From assembly GCF_026410505.1 (NCBI RefSeq), contig NZ_JAPMIU010000007.1, forward strand, positions 150,388 to 214,387: a stretch of 64,000 nt of DNA, in the 5' to 3' direction. Below the pieces are notes generated by a model, which had not been told where the DNA came from, made no database searches, and worked only from the letters and a program-made list of their open reading frames with translations. The DNA comes from Frateuria hangzhouensis. GTDB taxonomy: Bacteria; Pseudomonadota; Gammaproteobacteria; Xanthomonadales; Rhodanobacteraceae. Below, one piece after another: positions 56,498 to 64,000 of the stretch; position 1 is the stretch's first letter, and the number at the start of each line of letters is the position of its first letter. A program made the position numbers and the translations under genes.

Positions 56498-58273
56498 TCA
56501 GCCAATCTCTGGAATGCTCGCCACGCCGGCCTCGATCGCTGCGCGATGCATCGCGCAGCGCGGCAGCAACCGGGCGAAATAGAACCGCGCGGTATCCCGC
56601 TTGGCCTGCTTGAACGCCGCCGACTGCGTGCTGTCATCGGCGCACGCCACGCTACGCGCCCACATGTACGCCAGCGCCACGTAGCCGGAGTAGTAGAGGT
56701 AATCGACCGCCGCCGCGCCCAGTTCCTCGGGATTGGCCTGCGCGCGCTCGGCCAGCGCTATCGTCAGCGCCTGCCACTCCTTCGCCGCCTTGCCCAGCGG
56801 TGCGACGAACTCGCCCAGCGCCGCGTTGCCTGCCTGCTGCTGGCAGAAGCCGCCGATTTCCTCCAGGAAATGCCGGAAGCCGGCGCCCTTGAGCTGCATG
56901 ATCTTGCGCCCCAGCAGGTCCATCGCCTGGATGCCGGTGGTGCCCTCGTAGAGCGTGATGATGCGGGCGTCGCGGACGAACTGCTCCACGCCGTTCTCGG
57001 CGATGTAGCCGTGCCCGCCGTAGACCTGCACGGCCTCCTTGACGCTCTCCTGCGCCAGTTCGGTCAGCACGCCCTTGACGATCGGAATCAGGAACGCCAC
57101 CAGTTCGCCGGCCCTGGTGCGCGCGGTCTCGTCGTCGGAGCGATGTTCGACGTCCAGCTGCAGCGCGGCATAGAGCATCAATGCGCGGCCACCCTCGACG
57201 ATGGCGCGCTGAGTCAGCAGCATGCGGCGCACGTCCGGGTGCACCAGCAGCGGGTCGGCCGGCTTGTCCGGTTGCACCGGACCACTCAGCGCCCGGCCCT
57301 GCAAACGCTCGCGCGCGTAATTGAGGCTGTTCTGCAGCGCGCGCTCGGCCAGGCCGATGCCCTGCACGCCGACCGCCAGGCGCGCGGCATTCATCATGGT
57401 GAACATGCCGAACAGCCCCTTGTGCGGCTGGCCGATCAGCCAGCCTTCGGCGCCGTCGAAATTCATCACACAGGTCGGCGAGCCGTGGATGCCCATCTTG
57501 TGCTCGATGGCACCGGCGGCCACTGCGTTGCGCTCGCCCATCGTGCCGTCGCGGGCGACCTTGAACTTGGGCACCACGAACAACGAGATGCCGCGGCTGC
57601 CGGCCGGCGCGTCCGGCAGGCGGGCCAGCACCAGGTGGATGATGTTGTCGGTAAGGTCGTGCTCGCCGGCCGTGATGAAGATCTTGGTGCCGGTGAGCCG
57701 GTAGCTGCCGTCGCCGGTCGGTTCGGCCCGCGTCTTGAGCAGCCCCAGGTCGGAACCGGCCTGCGGCTCGGTCAGGCACATGCTGCCGCACCAGCGACCC
57801 TCGACCATCGGCTTGAGGAACACGTCCTTGTGCCAGTCGTCGCCGTGCAGCTGCAGCGCGTGGGCGGCGCCCTGGCTGAGCAGGGGGTAGTTGCCCCAGG
57901 CCAGGTTGGCCGAATCGAGCATCTCCTTCATCGCCACGCCGACGACTTCCGGCAACGCCTGGCCGCCCATCGCCTCGGGCATGGTCAGACCCGCCCAACC
58001 GCCCTCGACGTACGTCCGGTAGGCCTCCTTGAAGCCCTTGGGCGTGGTGACCGTGGCGGTGGCCTTGTCGAAGTGGCAGCCCTCGGTGTCGCCGGAGGCA
58101 TTGAGCGGGGCCAGCACCTGTTCGTTGAAGCGAGCGGCTTCCTCGAGCACCGCATCGAGCAGGTCGCGGGTGTGGCCCTCGCCACCGGCGAGCGGGGTCA
58201 GCGTGGCTTGCGCGCCGAACAGGTCGTGCAGCACGAAGCGCATGTCATCGAGCGGGGCCTTGTAGATCGTCAT
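56498..58273 (-). CDS. Acyl-CoA dehydrogenase (long form with C-terminal extension)
   Basis: 591 residues. FAD-dependent oxidation of an acyl-CoA thioester. N-terminal AcylCoA_DH_N helix (YKAPLDDMRFVLHDLF), then the mobile-loop domain, FAD site MCLTEPQAGSDLGLLKTRA and TGTKIFITAGEHDL, catalytic-domain segment QVYGGHGYIAENGVEQFVRD and LYEGTTGIQAMDLLGRK. The extra C-terminal domain (about 470-591) places it with the DmdC/FadE-like group of about 590 residues. The fatty acid chain length is not deducible. It lies alone. Confidence 0.92.
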   Translation of the reverse strand: MTIYKAPLDDMRFVLHDLFGAQATLTPLAGGEGHTRDLLDAVLEEAARFNEQVLAPLNASGDTEGCHFDKATATVTTPKGFKEAYRTYVEGGWAGLTMPEAMGGQALPEVVGVAMKEMLDSANLAWGNYPLLSQGAAHALQLHGDDWHKDVFLKPMVEGRWCGSMCLTEPQAGSDLGLLKTRAEPTGDGSYRLTGTKIFITAGEHDLTDNIIHLVLARLPDAPAGSRGISLFVVPKFKVARDGTMGERNAVAAGAIEHKMGIHGSPTCVMNFDGAEGWLIGQPHKGLFGMFTMMNAARLAVGVQGIGLAERALQNSLNYARERLQGRALSGPVQPDKPADPLLVHPDVRRMLLTQRAIVEGGRALMLYAALQLDVEHRSDDETARTRAGELVAFLIPIVKGVLTELAQESVKEAVQVYGGHGYIAENGVEQFVRDARIITLYEGTTGIQAMDLLGRKIMQLKGAGFRHFLEEIGGFCQQQAGNAALGEFVAPLGKAAKEWQALTIALAERAQANPEELGAAAVDYLYYSGYVALAYMWARSVACADDSTQSAAFKQAKRDTARFYFARLLPRCAMHRAAIEAGVASIPEIG

Positions 58274-58290
58274 CGGTGTTTTCCTTGAAG

Positions 58291-58313
58291 CGTAGGGTGG
58301 GCTTCAGCCCACC
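58291..58313. repeat. Single-arm palindromic repeat, GTAGGGTGGGC family
   Basis: CGTAGGGTGGGCTTCAGCCC followed by ACC: identical to arm 1 of the pair at 60275. Lies just upstream of the acyl-CoA dehydrogenase start, 18 bases away. Confidence 0.8.
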
Positions 58314-58372
58314 GGCACGAATGCGAAAGGGAAAAAGATCGGCCTGGACCACCGTGCGTTCGCGCGGAAAGC

Positions 58373-58852
58373 TCATCGCCAAGTGTTGGCAATGCCCGGC
58401 ACGGGGGACAGCCAGTCCTTGCCGGAGAAATCGAACTCGCGCGGGTCCTTGTCCTGTTCGGGGGTGGCCTGCACGCTGCCGGACAAGGTGTAGGGCAGGG
58501 CGCCGGCACTGCCCTTGGCCGCACTGGCCGCGAGCGCCCTGGCCATCGCAGCGGTGGGCAGCACATCGATCTGCACCACGTCGCCGGCGAAGGCGGGAAT
58601 GTCGCGGTCGAAGCTGCCGTGCACGCGGACGGGCACGCCTTCGCCCATCGCCAGTTGCCCGTCGAGCGCACTGAAAGCCATGCCGCCGTAGCTGTTGTTC
58701 TGGATACGCACGGTCAGCCGCCAGGCGCCGCCGGGTTGCAGCTCCAGCTGCTGGATATTCACCGAGGGCGGAAACACGCTCTTGCGCGGTGGGCCGCAGG
58801 CAACCAGGGCCAGGGCCAGCGAGAGCGGGACGATCCAGCGAAGGAAGCGCAT
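58373..58852 (-). CDS. LEA type-2 family lipoprotein
   Basis: 159 residues from the ATG at 58852. Signal peptide with lipobox LALVACG (Cys19). Mature part has a single WHy/LEA-2-like beta-sandwich domain: VNIQQLELQPGGAWRLTVRI, QNNSYGGMAFSALDGQLAMG, ending in an aspartate-rich tail (EFDFSGKDWLSP). Such domains occur in stress-related and outer-membrane lipoproteins; no activity is known. The frame extends far upstream, but the lipoprotein signal fixes this start. Confidence 0.8.
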   Translation of the reverse strand: MRFLRWIVPLSLALALVACGPPRKSVFPPSVNIQQLELQPGGAWRLTVRIQNNSYGGMAFSALDGQLAMGEGVPVRVHGSFDRDIPAFAGDVVQIDVLPTAAMARALAASAAKGSAGALPYTLSGSVQATPEQDKDPREFDFSGKDWLSPVPGIANTWR

Positions 58853-59011
58853 CGCGGGGTTCTCCAAACGATCGTTCGAATTGCCCGATTCAACCACAGG
58901 AAGGCGGTCCGCGTCAGCCGCCGCGGCAAGCGGCCGCCGCGATTGGTGCGGTTTCGCCGGGCGCGGCGAACGGGCATCATCGACGTCTTTCGTTCCCAAG
59001 GTCGCCCCCGC

Positions 59012-59479
59012 ATGCCACGCCGCTACGTCGCCCGCCGTTCCCCCATCCACGGCAATGGCGTGTTCGCCACCGCGCCGATCAAGAAGGGCGAAGAGATCGT
59101 CGAGTACAAGGGCACGCTGATGACCCACGCCGACGCCGACGTGATGTACGGCGACGGTGGCGAGACCGGCCACACCTTCCTGTTCACGCTCAACGACGAC
59201 TACATCATCGACGCCAACCGCAAGGGCAACACCGCGCGCTGGATCAACCACAGCTGCGCGCCCAACTGCCGCGCGGTGGTGGAGGAAAGCCAAAGCGGCG
59301 ATCCGCGCAAGGACCGCGTGCTGATCGAGGCCATCCGCAACATCAAGCCGGGCGAGGAGCTGACCTACGACTACGGCATCGTGCTGGACGTGCCCTACAC
59401 CGCTCGCCTGAAGAAGCTGTGGCAATGCCTGTGCGGTTCGCCCAATTGCACCGGCACGCTGCTCAAGCCCAAGCGCTGA
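59012..59479 (+). CDS. SET-domain protein (putative lysine methyltransferase)
   Basis: 155 residues from the ATG at 59012. Nearly the whole protein is a SET domain: SPIHGNGVFATAPIKKGEEI (AdoMet-binding Gly motif), RWINHSCAPNCRAVV (pseudoknot NHSC motif), and GEELTYDYGIVLD (catalytic Tyr). A post-SET-like cysteine cluster WQCLCGSPNCTG, as in eukaryotic histone methyltransferases, closes it. No pre-SET region. The target in bacteria is unknown; most bacterial members modify ribosomal or nucleoid-associated proteins or are untested. Start follows a clear gap from the divergent lipoprotein gene. Confidence 0.88.
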   Translation: MPRRYVARRSPIHGNGVFATAPIKKGEEIVEYKGTLMTHADADVMYGDGGETGHTFLFTLNDDYIIDANRKGNTARWINHSCAPNCRAVVEESQSGDPRKDRVLIEAIRNIKPGEELTYDYGIVLDVPYTARLKKLWQCLCGSPNCTGTLLKPKR

Positions 59480-59489
59480 CGTCTCATCA

Positions 59490-59594
59490 TGTAGTAGCCC
59501 ACTTGTGGGCGATGCTCTGGATTTCGACCCTGCTGGAGCCCTTCTGGAGCAAAACATTCTGGAGCAAAACATCGCCCACAAGCCGGCTCCTGCA
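59490..59594. repeat. Paired REP-like element with a 15-base tandem duplication in its loop
   Basis: Arms TGTAGTAGCCCACTTGTGGG (from 59490) and CCCACAAGCCGGCTCCTGCA (ending 59594) are inverted copies. Between them TTCTGGAGCAAAACA occurs twice in tandem (59542-59556, 59557-59571). Follows the SET gene; 59480-59683 has no gene. Confidence 0.8.
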
Positions 59595-59683
59595 GGCTGT
59601 ACTAACAGCCGGATGACATGAGCAAGACGCCTTGCGCATGCGCAAGGCCCCATCCTCCCCGCTCCACTCGCAGGAGGATCGCC

Positions 59684-60232
59684 ATGACGTCATCGAAGAA
59701 GCTCAGCGGCCGCGCCATCGCCGTACTGGCCACCGACGGGTTCGAATATTCCGAACTGACCGAGCCCAAGCGCCTGCTGGAGGAAGCCGGCGCCGACGTC
59801 CAGGTGGTGGCGCCCGGCGATGCCAAGGAGATCAAGGGCTGGAAGGGTGGCGACTGGGCCGGCAGCGTACCGGTGGACATGAAGCTCGAGGACGTCGACG
59901 CCGCCGACTTCGACGCGCTGGTGCTGCCCGGCGGCGTGATCAATCCCGACAAGCTGCGCACGCAACCGGCCGCGGTCGCGCTGGTGCAGGCCTTCGCCAA
60001 GGCGGGCAAGACGGTGGCGGCGATCTGTCACGGTCCCTGGACATTGATCAACGCCGGGCAGGTGAATGGGCGCAAGGTCACCTCGTGGCCGTCGCTCAGG
60101 CAGGACCTGGAGAACGCTGGCGCCCAGTGGGAAGACCGCGAGGTGGTGCGCGACGGCAACCTGATCACCAGCCGCAACCCGGGCGACATTCCGGCATTCG
60201 CCAACGCGGTAATAGAAGCACTGGCGGCCTAG
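59684..60232 (+). CDS. DJ-1/PfpI-family protein (type 1 glutamine amidotransferase-like)
   Basis: 182 residues from the ATG at 59684, preceded by an excellent AGGAGG. PfpI/DJ-1 superfamily, protease- or deglycase-like. Nucleophile elbow AAICHGPWTLINAG with Cys, following KAGKTV, and the strand-end DALVLPGGVINPDKLR. The YhbO/YraA-type subgroup, which is linked to stress protection and removal of glycation damage, is the best fit. Deglycase activity is debated for the family. Confidence 0.88.
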   Translation: MTSSKKLSGRAIAVLATDGFEYSELTEPKRLLEEAGADVQVVAPGDAKEIKGWKGGDWAGSVPVDMKLEDVDAADFDALVLPGGVINPDKLRTQPAAVALVQAFAKAGKTVAAICHGPWTLINAGQVNGRKVTSWPSLRQDLENAGAQWEDREVVRDGNLITSRNPGDIPAFANAVIEALAA

Positions 60233-60274
60233 GCTTTTGCCCCATTTCCCCGGCTCCCCCGGGAGGCCTCGGAA

Positions 60275-60342
60275 CCGTAGGGTGGGCTTCAGCCCACCAA
60301 GCCCTTCACGGGAGAGCCGGTGGGCTGAAGCCCACCCTACGG
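60275..60342. repeat. Paired palindromic repeat, perfect 24-base inverted arms
   Basis: CCGTAGGGTGGGCTTCAGCC (60275-60298) and GGTGGGCTGAAGCCCACCCT (60319-60342) are exact reverse complements over all 24 bases, separated by 20 bases. Best-preserved member of this family in the window. The gap 60233-60526 holds this repeat and the one at 60398; no gene is seen. Confidence 0.9.
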
Positions 60343-60397
60343 TTGCTTCGTCTGATGCGTGGCTTTTCTTGCCGTGCAGTCGGCTCCGAAATACGCC

Positions 60398-60420
60398 TCC
60401 CCGCAAGCCTTGGCCCCTCA
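60398..60420. repeat. Dispersed 23-bp repeat, copy 2 (inverted relative to 9872)
   Basis: TCCCCGCAAGCCTTGGCCCC followed by TCA, the exact reverse complement of 9872-9894. Flanked on the right by CCCTCTCCCCGGAGCGGAGA, the GC-rich stem typical of such spacer repeats. Confidence 0.75.
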
Positions 60421-60526
60421 ACACCAGCCCTCTCCCCGGAGCGGAGAGGGGACTGTATTGGAGAGGTGGAAAGTGCCGGGCTCCTTGTTCGGCGAGGTGG
60501 TCGGCGCTTGCGGCCTGGCGCGGAGT

Positions 60527-62566
60527 TCAGTCTTCTTCCGCGTGCGGTTTCCACGCGTCGCTCAGTTGCCTCTGCACCGGCGGCGGCACCGGCTCGTAGT
60601 GGGACAGATCCAGGCTGTAGCGCCCCTGCCCGCCGGTCATCGCCTTGAGCTCGGTCGGGTAATCGACCAGTTCCGCCAGCGGCGCCTGCGCGCGGATCAT
60701 CAGCTCGCCGCCGCGCTGCGCGTCGGTGCCCATGATCCGTGCGCGCTTGCCGGCGAGGCTGCCGGTGACGTCGCCCACGCTGTCCTCGGGAATGGCCACC
60801 TCCACGTCCACGATCGGTTCCAGCACGATCGGCCGCGCCTTGCCGACGGCGTCCATGAACGCCTTCTTCCCGGCGCTGACGAACGCCACCTCCTTCGAAT
60901 CGACCGGGTGGTACTTGCCATCGAACACGGTCACGCGCAGGTCCTGCATCGGGTAGCCGGCGATCGCGCCCGATTCCATCGCCTGGCGTACGCCTTTCTC
61001 GATCGCCGGCAGGAACTGGTTGGGGATCACGCCGCCCTTGACCGCGTCGACGAATTCGAAACCCGCGCCGCGATCCAGCGGTTCGACGCGCAGGAACACC
61101 TCGCCGAACTGCCCCGCGCCGCCGGTCTGCTTCTTGTGCCGGTGGTGGCCGTCGGCGTGCGCGGCGATGGTTTCGCGGTAGGCGATGCGCGGCGGATGGG
61201 TCTCCACTTCCACGCCGTAGCGCTCGCGCATGCGTTCGAGCACCACCTTCAGGTGCAACTCGGACAGCCCGCGCACCACCGTCTCGTTGAGCTCCTTGTG
61301 GTGCTCGGTGCGCAGGCACGGGTCTTCCTCGGCCAGCCGCGCCAGCGCCTGCGAGAGCTTCTGTTCCTGGCCCTTGTGCTTCGGTTGCAGCGCCAGGCCG
61401 AACATCGGCTGCGGGAAGTCCACCGGCGCCAGCTGGATACCGTCCTCTTCGTGCGAGTCGTGCAGCACCGCGTCGAAGTGGATCTCCTCCACTTTGGCCA
61501 CCGCGGCGATGTCGCCGGGTATCGCCTGCTCGATCTCCACGTGCGCCTTGCCGTTGAGGCGGAACAGGTGGCCTACCTTGAATGGCTTGCGCGAATCGTC
61601 GACGAACAGCTGCGTGTCGCGCCGGATCGTGCCCTGCCACACGCGGAAGACGCCGAGCTTGCCGACGAACGGGTCGTTGACGATCTTGAACACATCCGCG
61701 ATCACGTGCCTGGCCGGATCGCCGTCGACCGTGATCGCCTCGCCCCGGCCGTTGGCGAACGGCGGCGGATTGCCCTCGGCCGGGTTCGGCAGCAGCCGGT
61801 CGGCCAGCTCCAGGAACTCGGCCACGCCCACGCCGGTGCGCGCGCTGACGAAGCAGATCGGCACCAAGTGGCCTTCACGCAGGCACTGCTCGAACGCATC
61901 GTGCAACTGCTCGCGGCCGAGCGCTCCCTCGCCCTTGTCGAGATAGGCACCCATGGTGGCCTCGTTGATCTCCACCACCTGGTCGAGGATCTGCTGGTGC
62001 GCCGCGCCCAGCGATGAGAAGTCCGTGGTGCCTTCGCCGTGGAAGAAGCAGTCGAGCACCCGTTTGCCGCTCTGCGCGGGCAGGTTCACCGGCAGGCATT
62101 CGGGGCCGAACTCCTGCCGCAGCGCATCGACCAGTATCCCCAGCCGCGCGCCCTCGAAGTCGATCTTGTTGACCACCAGCACGCGCGCCAGGCCGCGTGC
62201 CCGCGCCCGCTCCATCATGCGCCGCGTGCCGTGCTCGATGCCGTTGATGGCGTTGACCACGATCGCCACCGTTTCCACCGCGGCGAACGAGGGCAGCGTC
62301 CCGCCACGGAAGTCGGCGTAGCCGGCGGTGTCGATCAGGTTGATGTGGCAGCCGTCGCGGTCGATGCTGGCGATGGAGCTGTCGATGGAATGCCCGCGCG
62401 CCTTCTCCTGCGCATCGGTATCGGACTGGGTGGTGCCGCGCTCGACCGAGCCCTGCGCCTGGATGGCGCCGCCGGCTTGCAGCAAGGCTTCGAACAGGGT
62501 GGTCTTGCCGCCGCCGGCATGGCCGGCGAGCGCGATGTTGCGGATGTTTTCCGTGTTGTACGACAC
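60527..62566 (-). CDS. EF-G-like translational GTPase (EF-G2/FusA2 type)
   Basis: 679 residues from a GTG at 62566 with AGGAGGG upstream. Five-domain EF-G architecture, but the GTPase motifs depart from canonical EF-G: P-loop GHAGGGKTTL (EF-G has GHIDAGKT), switch II DTAGYADF (EF-G DTPGHVDF) and NKID. Such EF-G-like paralogues are separate from FusA. Domains III-V are complete (HKELNETVVRGLSELHLKVV, GGAGQFGEVFLRVEP, domain IV TVFDGKYHPVDSKEVAFV). The role in translation or its control is not established. Monocistronic by position. Confidence 0.9.
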   Translation of the reverse strand: MSYNTENIRNIALAGHAGGGKTTLFEALLQAGGAIQAQGSVERGTTQSDTDAQEKARGHSIDSSIASIDRDGCHINLIDTAGYADFRGGTLPSFAAVETVAIVVNAINGIEHGTRRMMERARARGLARVLVVNKIDFEGARLGILVDALRQEFGPECLPVNLPAQSGKRVLDCFFHGEGTTDFSSLGAAHQQILDQVVEINEATMGAYLDKGEGALGREQLHDAFEQCLREGHLVPICFVSARTGVGVAEFLELADRLLPNPAEGNPPPFANGRGEAITVDGDPARHVIADVFKIVNDPFVGKLGVFRVWQGTIRRDTQLFVDDSRKPFKVGHLFRLNGKAHVEIEQAIPGDIAAVAKVEEIHFDAVLHDSHEEDGIQLAPVDFPQPMFGLALQPKHKGQEQKLSQALARLAEEDPCLRTEHHKELNETVVRGLSELHLKVVLERMRERYGVEVETHPPRIAYRETIAAHADGHHRHKKQTGGAGQFGEVFLRVEPLDRGAGFEFVDAVKGGVIPNQFLPAIEKGVRQAMESGAIAGYPMQDLRVTVFDGKYHPVDSKEVAFVSAGKKAFMDAVGKARPIVLEPIVDVEVAIPEDSVGDVTGSLAGKRARIMGTDAQRGGELMIRAQAPLAELVDYPTELKAMTGGQGRYSLDLSHYEPVPPPVQRQLSDAWKPHAEED

Positions 62567-62853
62567 GAGACGTCCCTCCTCTGGGCAAGGCGCGGGACTC
62601 GCGTCGGCATGAACGGCGCCGCACGAGGCCGCGCTCAGGCGGCTGACGATGGCGGGCCGTCATGGTCGTCCTGGGCGTCGCGGGGCGGCGCGGGCGGGGC
62701 GGTCATGGCGGGGTGCGGCGGGTGCCGCCCGCGTAGCCTTGTGCGATCCGGCCGCGTGGTCAAGCTGCAATGCGGGGGAACCTCGCGATGACGTGAGGGT
62801 CTTGCGAAGGTGGGCACGATGATGGCCCGCTTTCCCCACGCAAGGAGCTTCCC

Positions 62854-63840
62854 ATCGTTTCCCCGCCGCAGGTCGAGCCCCACCGTTGGCAACCCCCCGA
62901 GCCGGCACACCGAGGCCTGGCGACGCTGGACGACGACACCCGCGCACTGCTGCGTGCGTGGCGCGATCGCCCGGCCCCGCGCGAGCCGTGGCGGTGGCGC
63001 CTGGCGCTGGGCGTGGTGTTGGCGCTGCACGGCTTGTTCGGCGTCATCGTCTGGTGGGAGATGCAGCCCCGGCCCGCGCCCGAGATCGTCCACACGCGGC
63101 TGGACCGGGCCCTGCAGGTGCGCTTCATCGAGCGTCCGCGCGAGGTGGCGCCGGCACCGCCACCGGACGTGCCGCCCGCACCGGCGCCCGCCACGCCTCC
63201 ACCGGTGCGCGAACGGCCGGCGAAGGATGCGATGACCGTCAGCCTGCCCGCGTCCGCGGCCTCGGTCGCGCGGCCGGCGCCGGCGCCGCGACTGTACGAC
63301 CGCACCGGCCAGCCACTGCTGCCCGCCGAGGCGGGTACCGCCACGGCGCAGATGCCCGGCTACATCCAGCGCATGCCACAGGGCGACAGCCAGGTCATGC
63401 GCCACGACAGCCCGGTCGGCTACCAGCCCACGCGCTTCGAAGACGATTTCGCGTCGCCCGACGAGACCATCGTCGGCCAGAGCGTGCGCCGCGCGCTCGA
63501 TGTCACCCACACCGGCGAGCACAAGCCGGTCGACCTCGGCCACGGCATCCATCTTCAGTGCAGGACGCTGTTCGGCATCCCCACGCCCATGTGCATCATG
63601 CCGCCCGCGCCACCGTCGAAGAAGGACGGCGACGAGCGCCTGAACATGGCCCCGGCTCCGCTGGCCAGGGAGCTGGCGCCGCCGGGGCGCAAGCTGTCCG
63701 AATGCATCGCCATCTACCGCGCCGGCAAGCCCTTGCCCCACGGCTGCCCGGTCGACACACCCAACCGCGCCATCGACGCCGAGTGCGACGAAGCCCGCAA
63801 GGCCGGCGACCCTCTGCCACCCCATTGCCGCAAACCCTAA
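62854..63840 (+). CDS. Single-pass membrane protein with periplasmic Pro-rich region; possible ATC start
   Basis: About 328 residues if translation begins at the ATC at 62854, which has AAGGAG (62842-62847) six bases upstream. No ATG, GTG or TTG exists in frame between the upstream stop (62794) and a GTG at 63013, which lies inside the membrane helix and has no ribosome-binding site. A basic N-terminal stretch, one hydrophobic segment (about residues 49-66, LALGVVLALHGLFGVIVW), then a Pro/Ala-rich region and a Cys-containing C-terminal part (HLQCRTLFGIPTPMCIM; SECIAIYRAGKPLPHGC). No family known to me. Periplasmic disposition is inferred. Confidence 0.65.
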   Translation: MVSPPQVEPHRWQPPEPAHRGLATLDDDTRALLRAWRDRPAPREPWRWRLALGVVLALHGLFGVIVWWEMQPRPAPEIVHTRLDRALQVRFIERPREVAPAPPPDVPPAPAPATPPPVRERPAKDAMTVSLPASAASVARPAPAPRLYDRTGQPLLPAEAGTATAQMPGYIQRMPQGDSQVMRHDSPVGYQPTRFEDDFASPDETIVGQSVRRALDVTHTGEHKPVDLGHGIHLQCRTLFGIPTPMCIMPPAPPSKKDGDERLNMAPAPLARELAPPGRKLSECIAIYRAGKPLPHGCPVDTPNRAIDAECDEARKAGDPLPPHCRKP

Positions 63841-63893
63841 CTGCGGATGGCGCGCCCCAACCCTGCCTCCAACTGTAGATACTCTGTTACCGG

Positions 63894-64000
63894 TCAACCC
63901 CTAGCGAGGTGGCAGGCGCTGAACAACTTGGTGGGATCGAAGGTCTCGCCGCGTTGCATGCAGGCCCACAGACCGGTGAGGTACTTGCGCATGACTGCGG
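63894..64000 (-). mobile_element. 3' end of a probable IS110-family transposase (partial)
   Basis: On the minus strand the window edge enters an open frame reading AVMRKYLTGLWACMQRGETF followed by DPTKLFSACHLARG and a TGA stop at 63894-63896. This fits my recollection of the C-terminal end of IS110/IS116-family transposases (helical RKYL..LW, then F-D-P-x-K-L-F). IS110 elements lack obvious terminal inverted repeats, so the element end cannot be placed exactly; it should lie between 63840 and 63894. The rest is outside the window. Confidence 0.5.

Noticed and set aside
58853..59653. Long upstream extension of the LEA-2 lipoprotein frame
   Set aside because: It would run antisense through the SET gene, and the signal peptide with lipobox only makes sense at 58852.

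Overview
The window is 64 kb of high-GC, gene-dense chromosome. Gene content and order suggest a gammaproteobacterium of the Xanthomonadales/Lysobacterales, most likely the Rhodanobacteraceae (Rhodanobacter, Dyella, Luteibacter or Frateuria type). That placement rests on family recognition and neighbourhoods (suhB/trmJ divergent, bamD/rluD divergent followed by pgeF, pepA/lptFG divergent, OxyR, SapC-family, short RHS proteins). It was not tested by any search.

Layout. 1-5.3 kb: hda, a secreted zinc metalloprotease with FG-GAP-type repeats, suhB and trmJ. 5.3-15 kb: oxyR with a likely autoregulatory site, a secreted M1 aminopeptidase, a 1363-residue membrane protein of unknown function that looks internally duplicated, and prmC. 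15-21 kb: dxs, an iron-permease-family protein, an HNH nuclease, a SapC-family protein, a GFA protein and an acetyltransferase. 21-29 kb: a CocE-type hydrolase, otsB-otsA, a CorC-type membrane protein, and a phosphate transport pair (DUF47 regulator plus Pit). 29-37 kb: an alkyltransferase-like protein, recQ, a MliC-type lipoprotein, then a Ser/Thr phospho-signalling cluster (FHA protein, membrane kinase, PP2C phosphatase, LysM-TPR lipoprotein), and holC. 37-43 kb: pepA, lptF-lptG, an OsmC-family protein, then an AT-rich islet with a short RHS protein and a probable immunity gene. 43-54 kb: glnS operon, a 2OG oxygenase, a DUF2007 protein, an EamA transporter, apt, clpB behind a heat-shock-type promoter, and nadE. 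54-64 kb: bamD/rluD/pgeF, an acyl-CoA dehydrogenase, a LEA-2 lipoprotein, a SET-domain protein, a PfpI-family protein, an EF-G-like GTPase, a membrane protein that may start at ATC, and the 3' end of a probable IS110-type transposase.

Most of the window is core housekeeping. The most unusual part is the RHS-derived toxin/immunity islet at about 41.45-43.0 kb. Its base composition is far lower in GC than its neighbours, and the two genes overlap as ATGA. The second notable unit is the phospho-signalling cluster at 32.2-36.4 kb. It resembles the PpkA/PppA/Fha set of type VI secretion systems, but no secretion genes are present here, and its kinase has an inverted layout (kinase domain first, sensor and HAMP last).

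Two families of dispersed palindromes (cores GTGGGCGATGC...TGTAGGAGCCCAC and GTAGGGTGGGCTTCAGCCCACC) occupy many intergenic gaps, several as paired inverted arms. In three places a copy provides the stop codon of the adjacent gene. I saw no tRNA, rRNA or CRISPR array.
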